From Multifurca ochricompacta (lineage: Eukaryota; Basidiomycota; Agaricomycetes; Russulales; Russulaceae), in NCBI GenBank assembly GCA_022496185.1, contig WTXG01000016.1, positions 186,001-250,000 on the forward strand: a DNA stretch of 64,000 nt. Reading direction: 5' to 3'. The position numbers and the translations under genes were made by a program. The notes under the pieces are model-generated. The model searched no databases. It saw only the letters and a program-made list of their open reading frames with translations, and was not told where the DNA came from. Shown piece by piece: positions 32,546-43,310 of this stretch (the first letter of the stretch is position 1; the number at the start of each line of letters is the position of its first letter).

Positions 32546-34684
32546 ATGTCTGCTCTGATTAAGTCTAACCGTTCCCCTACTTTCAACAAGGAAAACGGCT
32601 CCGATGTCATTTCAAGCATACACGGCGATGACCGCGAGCATATTCATCCTATAGACCCTAAAGTCCTCAGAAGAGCGACTTTGAAGATTGATTTCTATCT
32701 CATCCCTATCGTTGCCATGTATTGTGAGATCCCTCTTTCACCCTTCTTCCTATAGATCTTAGTTCATTCCCTCTTCAGATCTTTTGTCATTCCTAGTAAG
32801 CCCTCGCCAATCTCTCATCGTTGAACTCTATAACAACAATCTGCGTTGTCTGTAGGATAGATCGTATGTATATCTTCTGTGTTCTCATTCCCGATTTTAA
32901 CAACATCAAAGAAACATAGGTAATGCCCGCGTGGCAGGGCTGACGAAGGATCTCAACATGACTTCTAGTCAATTTTCAACTGCTCTAACCATCACTTAGT
33001 GTGTCCCTTATATCCCCGTCAATCTCTGGCTGATCGCTAAAAGTATCCCAAACGCTCTTATGGAGCTTCCAATGAACCTACTCATGAAACGGATTGGTGC
33101 CAATGTGACTCTTCCGGTTATGGTAGTCCTTTGGGGAATCGCTTGTGCATCCCAGGGTACTGATTCTTCTCATGTACTGCTTTTCTTGGTGCTCATAGTA
33201 CTGTACAGGTGCTGTCCACTCATATCACGGTCTTCTCGCGTGTCGTTTCTTCCTTGGTGTTTTTGAAGGTATTGTCTACTTGTATCCATTCAGATTGATC
33301 CTTCATAGACGGGCTTTCTTTGAAGGTGGCCTCTTCCCTGGTATCGTTCTTCTACTCTCCAACTTTTACAAGCGTCATGCCATGCAATTCCGTTTTGCGA
33401 CGATGTTTAGTGTCAGCTCTCTCGCGGGGGCCTTCTCAGGTCTTCTTGCTTTCGGAATCCAGCACCTCAATGGCAAACGTGGCATCGCTGGATGGCAGTG
33501 GATATTCATTTTGGTCTGTCATTTTTAGCACATTTTTCCTTGTGTCTTCTTAACACCTGACCTGACTTAGGAGGGCGTTTTCACTATTTTCTTTGCCCTC
33601 GTTACTTTCTTCTTGGTTCCTGCATCACCGAGGGACATCAAACTTCTCACTGAAGAGGAGCGGGAAGCTTATTGCCGTGACCTTGCGGATCACTGGAGTG
33701 GTGACGCTGACACTGATGGCAAATATGAGGAAGCGTTCAGTTGGAGTGAGGTTGCAAGTGCGCTTACGAATGCACCCCATGTTCTTATGCTTGCACTTTC
33801 CTTGTTTTTCAATGGTGTAACGGTGAGACTGCAGCACAGGTTTTTTTCTCGTGCGCAAATATTGAGTGATTATATGATAGGTCTTCGGACTCGCTAACTT
33901 GTATCTATTTTCGACTTACATTCTATCTATCTGCAATCTGATTCATCTACTACAGCATACCCACGATCGTTAACGCGCTTGGCCATTCCCCTAACCGCAC
34001 ACAGTTGTTGACAGTGGGCTCATCTCACTCATTTAAGGTGCTCATGCTGCTCACGCCTTACTCAGGTTCCGCCGTATGCTTGCTCCTTCGTTTTCAGCAT
34101 ACTTTCCGCATACTTCTGTGATAAGTATAAGAACCGTGGTGTGATGGTTACTTTCTGTGCGCTCATCGCGGCCACCGGTTACGCCATCTTTCTCGGTCCG
34201 TCTGTTTATTTCTCCGCTGTGAACACCACGACTGAATTACAGTTGATTGTTCATGTATTTAGGCTCGAAGCACAAGAGCGCTGACTACGGTGCACTCTAT
34301 CTCCAAATTATAGGCATTTATGGCATTACACCCTGTCTCGCAACGTGGACTACGAACAATACGCAGCCCCACTACCGTCGCGCGACTGCCGTGGCCATCG
34401 TTCTTGCCGCGTCCAGTGTCGGGGGCATCTTATCGACGTGGCTGTTTACGGACCCCCCGCGATTCCATAAAGCGACTAGTATCAACTTAGCCTTCTCACT
34501 TGGCATTGCGACGACCTCTGTATGTCTTATTGTGTACTTCAAGGTACGGAACGCAGAGAAGCGGAGGGAGGTAGAAAGGCTCTTGCAGATTCAAGGAGAA
34601 GGCACGGAGAAGGGAGGGTGGGACTCGGCTGAAGAGCGCAGGAGACTTGGAGATCGCCACCCGCGTTTCGAGTTTACTTTGTAG
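32546..34684 (+). CDS. MFS transporter, Dal5/ACS-like, tandem copy B
   Basis: Paralogue of 29050-31190 with the same exon layout, including the 17-nt (32779-32795) and 8-nt (32856-32863) micro-exons that complete YLLSFLDRSNIGNARV. The 5' part, introns included, is nearly identical to copy A; the 3' half is more diverged (for example FGIQHLNGKRGIAGW against FGIQKLDGKGGIAGW, and ASSVGGILSTW against MANFGAIVSTW). The C-terminal tail RREVERLLQIQGEG...GDRHPRFEFTL matches copy A and ends at 34682-34684. All exon joints found are in frame, so it appears intact. It probably transports an organic anion; differences in the second half could alter specificity, but that is inference. Confidence 0.9.
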
Positions 34685-36991
34685 ATACACTTATCATCTT
34701 CGTAAAAATGGCGAATCGGCGCTGTGAACCGGAATATCGATGATAGGGCTCATCTTCTGGAGTTTAAGATTATTGTGCGATGCAATAGCCTATACAATGC
34801 CAGAGCCATAGCACTCAGGCGGGTCTCCCCATCATCCATAAGTAACTACTTGATGGTATGAATGAAGAAGCGGGCCGATTACCGCATAGTAAGAATGGAC
34901 CTCTGCGGAAACGCCGAGACACGCCGGATGATTTGCTGTCACAGAACGCAAATAAGGGCCGAAAAGGTTCCCAATATCCCGGGTCCCTGCAAGAATCCAC
35001 AGCGCAATCTACATGCACGCTCACAAAGCCGTGTTCTGGCAAATGTTGTAAGGTACTGGGTGTTGCAGCGGCAACGAAGAAGAGTGGAATGAATGGACAT
35101 GGGTGTGGTAAGGGCAGAATAGGAGGAAATGCTTGATTTGGGTGACCTTCACACCCGCCGTCGAAAGCAGGAACAATCTGAGACTGTATCAGCAAAATAT
35201 GAAGAAGCTTGTTCTCATTTCACTTTTCCTTATTTCATCCTTTCGTTCTTCGGAGATTCTTTAAGGAAAGTACTGTCTAATTGAATCGAGACCATCGTTT
35301 GCACGAGACCATTCGTAGTGCCGAGACACCGCTTGTTAGGCGTCGCAGAAGTTATATATACGAATACCGAGCCTGGTTTCATCGGTAAATCTACGCGAGG
35401 ATGGGATAAGATTGCCAAAGTATCTAACTGTCGATGGTTGCATCACGTGATGTCTGGTGCTCGCGGAGGTGTCGCTCTCGCTCAATATGCTGTCGTCCTA
35501 GCGATGAAACGTCCTAGCGACGAGGATGAGGGACTGGGCAGAGACCAGTGAACTGGGCGCAGTCCGAAGAAGTTTTTGCGCAAGAGTTAGAGCTGATAGA
35601 AGCAATATCAGGTCGCCCCTCTGGTGCGGTTGTAAAAGGTAACTTGAGAGTGAATTCTGTTCTGGCAAAGCCCCATTATCAGCATTGATTCTGGAGCTGC
35701 TAACCTAACTACCTATGCGCAGTATTCTTGTTTAGGTATCAACTGAATGGGTTAATAGAACTCACAGTCGCAAGATATTCGCTGATTGAGGCATCTGTCG
35801 GGCCAGAAACCTGCGGATGGTTCTAATCATTCAGCGGAATGACCTGACGATCTTCAAAGGCATTAAGTACGGCACACTTGCTTCGATCCTTCGACTTCTA
35901 TCTCTATTCAGCCATGGGAAGGAAACCTCTTCAAATAGGCAACGCGGCTTTCGAAAAGCGTTGGATCTGCCCGGTAAATTAAACAGCCAGCAAAGAAACG
36001 AAGTTAGTGCACAAAAACCCCGGATCAATGCTTGGCTGCAAGCTTATCGCAGATGCTTCTCCTCACAGTGATCGCGTGAATGGGGGGAAGGTCCCGGACA
36101 CAGTATCGCATCTGTATCAAGAGGGAGAAAAAATATTGGGCTAGCAGAGGGAAAAACGCAAGGGGCGAATCAAATTTCTGAGCTTTGGGCGCCAAAAACA
36201 GAGCCTCTCAGAAAACACTCCACAACACTGTAAACACCCCTCCCCAGTTTCATAAACGTTGGTCGGCGTGGGAAGGGCAGCGGTTTTCTAGGCGGCACCT
36301 CTACAGCAGTTTTTCTGCAGCGTCTTACAGCCATACCTCCCCTCCTATCCAAGAAGAACCCCCAATGTGCCCATGCTAACCAGAAGTAACGTCGGCACAC
36401 CGAGCCTCGTTCCCCTCCCCAATCGTTATCTTACGTTTGATCCAGAATGGGACAGATTGCGGTTGTATTGGCGTGAAAAATGGCACTGGCCCTGGCACTA
36501 CTCAAACCAACGTTGGCCCTTCATTCTGATGAGTTCTACCATGGACCGCCGCCTTTGCCCACTCTACTTACATCACACTATTCCAAGTCCTACTACCCTA
36601 GGCCCTAGAACAGCTGCTCAGCCTCGATAGCGAGAGGTCTGCTTAACTCTAGGATCTGCTGCTTCACCACCTTCTTCTTCCTCTAAAACCCACGTCCTTA
36701 TGATATTTTATTCACTCTCTTGGAACGCCAGCCTTTTTCCTCGACGAAGAAAGCCATCAGGTTGGGAAAACATCCTGCGCAGAGTCAACCCGTGTTGCAA
36801 GCGATATTTGGTAAGCATGGCCCCATCCGACTGATTTGTACATCCCGGCACTATCATTCTCATTTCTTTCGTCGGCACGGCGCCCAGCGAAAACATTAGG
36901 TTCAAGAGGATGTGATTATGTGCCTTGCGTGCCCTCAACTTTTGAGTTGTTTAAATACTAGGAAGACCACATCCATGCCGGGGATATCTCC
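34685..36991. other. Gene-poor interval
   Basis: No recognised gene in 2.3 kb. Small frames at 34815-35195 (-), 35817-36071 (+) and 36480-36600 (+, starting MALALALLKP) lack domains. The last could hold an upstream exon of the zinc-finger gene at 36992, but no clear splice partner was found. Confidence 0.45.
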
Positions 36992-37968
36992 ATGGATGAC
37001 CCAAACATCTGGAACGCTGGTAGTCTCGGGACTAACTCCTACTACTCCGGCTCGTACCGAGTTGGTTTTCACTTCATTCAACTATACATCATTGACGGAC
37101 GTCGCCTTTTCTCGACAGATAGAGCCCAGTAATAACCAACAACTCTGGGGCTCTACTTTCGTTGATCCTTCGGCATATTTCACTCACCCACAAGGCGAAG
37201 GAAAGGATACTAACCTCACAGAAACCCCGGCATTCGCAACCCAAATCCTAAGTTTTCCTGGACTCTCCTTCGCACCTCGCTCTGGGGCTTATAAAACTTC
37301 AGTTCAAGAACACTGGCAAGGGCAAGCCCAAACATGGGCGGCAGTGGCTAACCATTCTTCATATGATCGTCTATCGGGCCTGCACAGCAATGCGTCTCTC
37401 GTATCTCCTGGGCAATCCTATGGCCAGGTAAGTTGACGTCCCACACATCCCAATTGAGCAAAACAATTCACGGTTCTCCCTGGTAACACAGGCGGTCCCT
37501 ATGCCGGTCGTTAGTCGTATCCCAGGGGGATATGTCCAGCCACCAGCTATCCTCTCGGATGAAATTGCCGACATCTCGCTCGGTGCACCTGCATCGAACG
37601 AGCTTGTGCGCGATTTGCATTGTCCCATTTGTGGGACCAGATTTAACCGTCCACGAGACAAAAGGCGACATCTGTTATTATACCTTTCGCATTGGATCTA
37701 TTGTCAGCATCCCGACTGCGCCTGGACAGGAGACCGTCCTGACGCCTTCAAAACGCATTGGAAAACAGTCCACTCATTCAATCTGAAACTATACAAGGGA
37801 TCTACCATCTACGACCCATACCCACTGGTGGACCAAATCGTAGAAAACTGCACTCGCTTAGAGAAAATGCAAGAATACGCAGCTTCTTTAGTGGGGAAAA
37901 AGGCCTTAGCACTCGGCAAGTGGGGTGTGTGGAAAGATTCCTCGAAACGTAGGAATCAAAGGGGGTAG
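36992..37968 (+). CDS. C2H2 zinc-finger protein (family member 1)
   Basis: Three exons: 36992-37060 (MDDPNIWNAG...), 37119-37427 and 37492-37968, all in frame, giving 284 residues. The C-terminal half carries two fingers: CPICGTRFNRPRDKRRH... and YCQHPDCAWTG...FKTHWKTVH. A helical tail follows, with the pattern IYDPYPLVDQIVEN...YAASLVGKKALALGKWGVW. The same tail pattern (IYN...SWI.EN...A...KARELGKLEEWENLWG) is seen in the proteins at 42467 and 45345, so this is a local family. The N-terminal half is Ser/Thr/Asn-rich and probably disordered. The start is uncertain because an acceptor-like site precedes 36962 and an upstream exon is possible. DNA or RNA binding is likely; the role is unknown. 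Confidence 0.65.
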
Positions 37969-38404
37969 TAAGCTCTGGTGCGTAAAATGTCATATTCCTC
38001 TTGTGAAGTTGAAGGCAACACCATAGCAATACCTAGCGCAGGCTAAATTCCTGTGTCCATACAGGAAGTTGAAGAGGGAAGATGAGCTTTGGTCTTAGAG
38101 AGAAAATAGTCGAGCGGGGTAGTGAGCAAGAGTTTTAGAGCGATGAAGCGACGGACGGGGACGTTTTTCGAACAGGGCTATTCTACAGCCCCCTTTGGTA
38201 TAGTTTATGTGTACAATACTTGACAATCTATATGGGGGAGCGCGGTGTATTTTAGTCGCGCTTGTGCATTTACTTCAGATCTCCTCCGTCCGGGCCGGTT
38301 ATCCGAAATATGATGGAGAGGTTCACGTGACCGCGTGACCTCGACGCGAACTGAAGCTGAGAGTTGAGCCTTACTTTGACCAAAGCCACACAGACACACA
38401 GGAC

Positions 38405-39835
38405 ATGTTCACTTCCCGCCCAGTTCCTCTTATCGCGAGTCACCCCCTTCATACAAGAACTCCAGGACGAGCACTTCAAAAGGCTAAGGGCATACTTCAG
38501 GAAAACGCTCCACATGGTCCCCGCACGGTGAAAACTCATAAAGTGCACTTGCAGTCACCGCTTGGGGGTGGATCTCCTAGTACGAATTATCATCTACTTC
38601 TGTACTCCGCTTTTACAGCATACCGCAGAGTCTAGGAAGCTTTCCAAGCAGTTGTTGTCCTCAAAAGGTCCATCTACCGTTGTTGCTCGCCCCCTGGGGG
38701 ACAAGACACCTTTTGCCAATCGTCAGCGCCGCATAATAGATGACTCATCTCCGGGTGCTACAAGTGGAAACATAATTAAGCGAGATGCAAACTTTGGCCC
38801 GTTGACGTCTGGACATACCTTGCTTCCCAGCTCGGCAAGGAAGACCGTGCGTGGACGCCACAGCTCAGCTCCCATGTTCGAGACTCCAGTCACAAATGGA
38901 AACCACTGGGACATTGTAGAAGGTGATGATGTTGTGATGACAGTCCCTGAAACTCAAGGTGAAGAAACCCAACTGGACGATTATGATGAGATTGAGTACA
39001 TGCCTCCCACTGCCATTGGTGCGCATACCACCGTTCGCCATATTGCATTGAGTCAATACGCAGCGTAGACCCGCCATACACACCACATTTTGATGTCCCT
39101 GACTACAAGCTCTTAGGCGCGCAGCTTTTCGACGTGATGCACTCCCTTCCGAGGGATGATGCGACGGATCGCTTTTATGCCGCAGAAAAAGAAAATATTG
39201 ACGACAAAGGGTTGCTTGAAGCTAGTGGCTTTACTACATCACCCTCTCAGTGGAACTTCTTTGAGTTGCAGGAAGATGGCCAGTAACTATTTCTCGCACT
39301 TTTTCATCACTCCACTTATCGATCCTCCACAGATGATCCGAGCCCTTTTACAGAGCTACGTAGTTCAGGCACAACTTCCAAACGGAGCGCCAACGTGCCA
39401 ACGACGACGCAACCCCGTGCGATGAAAGGCATGCCTGGAGCTGCACTGCCGATACGCGAGCTGCGCCCCCTCAAGCAATCAGTACAATCAGTGCCTCCCG
39501 TCCCGTCGAAGCGCAGACAGGAATCACGATTAGTCCCCACACTTGCGACCCATTCAGTGAGGAAGGCATCAAACCAAACCCCTCCCGCACGGCCAGCAAC
39601 CGCGGCAGGGCGCGTATTTCCTATGTCGCGCATTGCACCTGCCCTGGTAACATCCCGCATACCCGCGCGCCCGGCCACTTCTGCCTCCATGCGCCCGGCC
39701 ACGACGGCGATGAGAACAATTAAGAAGGCAACGAAGGTACAGGCAAGCACGACGCCACTGGCTGCAAATTCGGAATTTGTTCTCAAGTTGGGTAGTGTGG
39801 ATGTTGTGGATGAGGATTTCATGTTTAACGTATGA
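38405..39835 (+). CDS. Securin-like protein (Cut2/Pds1 type separase inhibitor)
   Basis: Candidate securin, the anaphase inhibitor of separase that is destroyed by APC/C. Seen: an N-terminal TPGRALQKAKGILQENA block; exon 2 from 38629 (SRKLSKQLLSSKG, DKTPFANRQRRIIDD); DDYDEIEYMPP, which resembles the separase-binding segment of fungal securins, continuing after an intron as DPPYTPHFDVPDYKLLG; a KEN box (AAEKENIDD) near 39190; a basic/Ala/Pro-rich tail; and an acidic end (VDVVDEDFMFNV), stop at 39833-39835. Securins are disordered and diverge fast, so identification rests on these short motifs. The joint between the third exon (to about 39282) and the last one (from about 39333) is out of phase by one base with the obvious splice sites. 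A LINE copy lies immediately downstream. Confidence 0.6.
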
Positions 39836-39848
39836 TTTGATCATTGGA

Positions 39849-39858
39849 ACTTCCATCG
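39849..39858. repeat. Target-site duplication of the LINE copy, left (ACTTCCATCG)
   Basis: A perfect 10-bp match to 41113-41122; both are followed by T, so up to 14 bp can be counted. It starts 13 bp after the securin stop codon. Confidence 0.8.
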
Positions 39859-41112
39859 TTTTTTTTTTAAATCGATTTTTATACCGCGTGAGCCGCGAGA
39901 CAGGTGCGGTTGATGTAAATACATCTGGTACTCTACTGATTAGTAGCCTATTGGTATTGTAAGAGCGTGACTGGTGGGGTGCTAGGTTGATCCCAGCGTC
40001 TTTTTGTGACTGAAGGCTGATAACTGGTGTGGTGTCTGAGTATGAATCATGGGGGGGGTTGTTCTGTGTGCTCCTTGTTGCCTTGTCAGGCTGTATTGTC
40101 CCTTTCCACCCGATCGCGTTGCGCTTCGGCTTCTTCGTCGGTTGCAAATGGGGAACGAACGTTGCTCTTGTGCGAGATAGGAATTGCAGAAGATCTCGGG
40201 CGCGTTCGGTAAAGTAGGTGCGCATATCCTCTCTTGGGGGATCGGGCTGGGTGGGGTGGTCAATTGGTCTCTGAGGGTTGGCCCTTCATATGGGTCGCCA
40301 GTGGTGGGATTTGGATGATTTGGAGTTCTTTCCGCACTGTATCGTGAAGTCGGCAATGAAAGAGTACATGAGCCATCAATATAGTTGGTCTGGTGGGATG
40401 TCTAGGTTTTTTTTGTTTGAGTAATGCATGGCCACTAGCCCATCTTAGTGCAGTGCTCGTTGTATGTCGGTCATAGCTCGGGCGTCCTGAGCCTGGCACT
40501 TCCGTAAATGCCACCCATAGTGGGTGGTTTTTCCCGTCCGGAGGTAGCGTGGCTGCGTGAGTTCTGGAGAACTGATGTATTCCGGGTTGACGCCGTCTTT
40601 CTCCCAGGCCATGCTGTGACCCACTTTTTGTGGGCGCGTTCTCTGGCCTTTTTGCGGGTGGCATTTCGGGGTGGTTGCATCCGGGATGAGGTATGGCGTG
40701 GCGGTGTGTGTTCAGGGCTTCTCTTGGCTAGTCGCAGGAGGTCTTGTCGTTCCTTTGCTGTTGTATTGGTTGTGGTTATTGTAACTTCGGTGTCCTGTAG
40801 GTGATAACGAGGTTAGCAATTAATACTGATTAGCTGGTTGTTAGTGTTAGTGTATTAGTTTTAAGGTTCCATGGAGGCGCAAGCTCTGGAGAAAGGCCGT
40901 GGCTGCACACCACGACATAGAGGTGGCGAGGGTGGGGTTCTTGGCATAGGACCCCGTTAGCCGTCTGCATATTTTGTCCAGTGCTAGCGTGTCAGCATCA
41001 AAGGCAGTGATTCTGTGTCCTAGTGTTCATTGTGTACTCCAGGGAGGTCCTTGTATCGTTTTGGGTCTGCTCCAAAGACCGTGTGTCCTTGATAGCGTGT
41101 TCGTGACTTGGG
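39859..41112 (-). mobile_element. 5'-truncated non-LTR retrotransposon (LINE) copy
   Basis: Read on the minus strand, the copy ends in a poly(A) run (plus T at 39859-39868) and is bracketed by 10-14 bp direct repeats (39849-39858 and 41113-41122), as expected from target-primed reverse transcription. Coding relics resemble the end of a LINE polyprotein with a degenerate RNase H/zinc-knuckle tail: KKARERAHKKW (about 40660), then LRWASGHALLKQKK (about 40440) and HVLFHCRLHDTVRKEL (about 40370-40320). Known LINEs have LRTGHAPLN...HFLLHCP there. The reverse transcriptase and endonuclease are missing and the frame has stops, so the copy is dead. The family (perhaps Tad1-like) is inferred. Confidence 0.75.
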
Positions 41113-41122
41113 ACTTCCATCG
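41113..41122. repeat. Target-site duplication of the LINE copy, right (ACTTCCATCG)
   Basis: Partner of 39849-39858, at the 5' end of the truncated element. Confidence 0.8.
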
Positions 41123-42466
41123 TTTTGTCATATTCTTTGTAGTCGCTTCAAGTTAAAATCCTTCCATATATTACATGACCACAATGCAGCGTCGAGGGGA
41201 AGGTGCGCATTCAAGTATCCGACCACTGCTATCTTGTATCGCCATCATTTCATCGCTGGAGGCGGGTCGTTTTCCAGGTTTAGCGGGTTGATGCGTCTGG
41301 GGGTCCCTCCCGTACAAATCTCCTTGGCACGATGTGCCCGGTCTGGCTACTGCATGGACTGCAGCATGTGTCTGTGGATCTCGCAGTCTGATCAGCTGGA
41401 ATTACGGTGGTCGTATCACCATTCTGGGACTCGAGAAATCAATCTCATATGTGCTTCAAAAGTTCATCTCCCTCACCCACTTTACGGGTGGTGTTAATCA
41501 CCAGCCAATTCGGAGAATGTGGTGATTATGGTAATGGTATTATGCCGGCCGGAACAATTGTAGCAGCGAACTTCATATGGGAGATTTCCACTTGGTGTGT
41601 GCCGTAGACCGCTTGAAGGCGATAATGCGATAAGGCGTCTAACCGGCGTGGGAAGGAAACACGTTAACGTTGCAGCCAGCGTTGTCCGATTCGTTTTTTT
41701 TTTTTGTCGCACCTGCCCAGTTCCTCTCACAATCCGCGATCGCAATAGCTTTCATCTACATGCCCACTAAAGGCAGATGCTCATTGGAACTGGTACTCTG
41801 GCACTGGCACTCTGGCACTGGCACCCTCATAACGGCTGGGCACTTTCATGGGATGAGCAATTGCACCGTATTCGCACCTGTACGTGCCAGTTATGGTGGC
41901 TCAGGCTGTTATTATGTTTCAATAGCTACAGCCTACTAGTACGACTGCCCCTTGTCAAGCACACAGGTTTCTTGTATTGCGTTTGAATATATAACCTGGC
42001 GGTTTGCTTTTGTGCTAAACCTTCGGCTTCAGGACTTCAACTACTGCTCTCAGAGTTTGTAACTAGTTTGTAACTCGAGGCATACTTGTCTTCGTCGCGC
42101 TCTCAGCGCTCCTCGGCACGAGGCGATTGTTTTTCTTGGTGATGTCGTTATTATTATTCCCTGACATTATCTCGATTAGATCTTTTGCACGCACGATCTG
42201 GGCAGACCTTGCCAGGCGGGATAACACCTTGCCTGACCGCGCGAGGCATTCTATCTCATATTTGCCACTCCTCGGCACCACCAAGGTTACGTTGCGGCAC
42301 TATGGCCCTTTTGCCAATGGCACTTTCTGTTCCAACGAATATATATATTCAACTACCAGCTTGATGACCATTCGCATCTCTAGTATTGTCTCCGACATTA
42401 CATCCTTGCTGCATCTTACGCCTAGCCTTGACTTCATCACCTATAAAGTGACCTTATTCAGTACCC
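41123..42466. other. Intergenic, displaced 3' flank of the securin-like gene
   Basis: No gene recognised. It has a run of 12 T near 41694-41705 and CTGGCACT-type repeats at 41791-41825. Confidence 0.45.
41791..41825. repeat. CTGGCACT-type short tandem repeat
   Basis: Units of GGCACT/CTGGCA. Similar runs occur at 46661-46688 and near 49075. Confidence 0.7.
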
Positions 42467-43310
42467 ATGGGCTACAACGAAACCTATATGACTGCTTTGG
42501 ATTCCCCACACCAGGTAAAATGTTTCTCGTCTAAGATGAGGGTACCTAAGTTTGATAAGTCCTTCTCAGAGTTCTTCTGTCCCCACCTCCAACCGTCCGC
42601 CTCTGTATTGTCCTGACTCCAATTGCGAGAAACAGTTTGGGCGTCAGCAGGAGTTGAACAGGCACATGTTGTCGTTTCACCTTCCCTACTGGATTTACTG
42701 CCCATATTCGTCATGCTCCTGGCGGGGCCACCGTATGGAAGACTTTAAGGATCACCTGGAGAAATGGAATTGCGGCCCTCTACCCACCAAGGAACACTAT
42801 AAAATTTACAACACGAAGCTCATTCTTAGCTGGATTTTCGAGAACGGGACTTCGATTGCCGTCGCGGCATGGTATGCGGTTGGTTTTGTCGAAGCAAAGG
42901 CTCGAGAGCTAGGGAAATTGGAAGAGTGGGAAAATCTTTGGGGATCGAAGGAGCAGAAGGGTGACCGCTGCAGCACTCAACAGCTTGGTACTCCGGGCAG
43001 CTCATTCACACAATTCCGCGCTTAATTATCCTCTGGCTTCCTGGCACGACAGCTGGGTGAAGACGATTGTGCGGCACAGCGCCCGCGCTGATAGAATTTG
43101 TTTTTTAACGTTGACTTCACCTTGCAGGCGTGACCCCTTTGGTTAACGCATATATCAGTGTATGTATCTCTTAGTTTCTGTGGTCATAGTGGAATATACC
43201 GAGTAATCGTGTTATATGTGGGGTAGAAAAGTGAGGGCGAGGTAGAGAAGTTAAAGAATGACGACTCCCTCTGTTGGTATTGCGAGTGCACGACAAGGCA
43301 TAAGGCACGG
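42410..43310. repeat. Segmental duplication, copy 1
   Basis: About 0.9 kb shared with 45290-46145. It covers promoter-proximal sequence, the whole zinc-finger gene and its 3' flank up to the shared block containing GGTATTGCGAGTGCACGACA. Both introns and flanks match, so it is a DNA-level duplication. Confidence 0.85.
42467..43025 (+). CDS. C2H2 zinc-finger protein (family member 2)
   Basis: Two exons: 42467-42514 (MGYNETYMTALDSPHQ) and 42570-43025, with a 55-nt intron. Finger 1: YCPDSNCEKQFGRQQELNRHMLSFH (C-x4-C-x12-H-x4-H). Finger 2: YCPYSSCSWRGHRMEDFKDHLEKWNC, where the last ligand is Cys. The helical tail has IYNTKLILSWIFENG and KARELGKLEEWENLWG. The frame runs on for about 26 residues after LWG to the stop at 43023-43025, whereas the duplicate at 45345 stops right after LWG. 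About 167 residues in all. A compact, possibly nucleic-acid-binding protein of unknown role, clearly related to the proteins at 36992 and 45345. Confidence 0.7.

Noticed and set aside
39982..40680. Long minus-strand open frames that could be taken for hypothetical genes
   Set aside because: They lie inside the LINE copy defined by the target duplications and poly(A) run, and resemble the end of a LINE polyprotein, so they are element relics and not host genes.
41690..41710. A run of 12 T as a possible tail of another antisense retroposon
   Set aside because: No matching direct repeat was found on either side within the neighbouring sequence.
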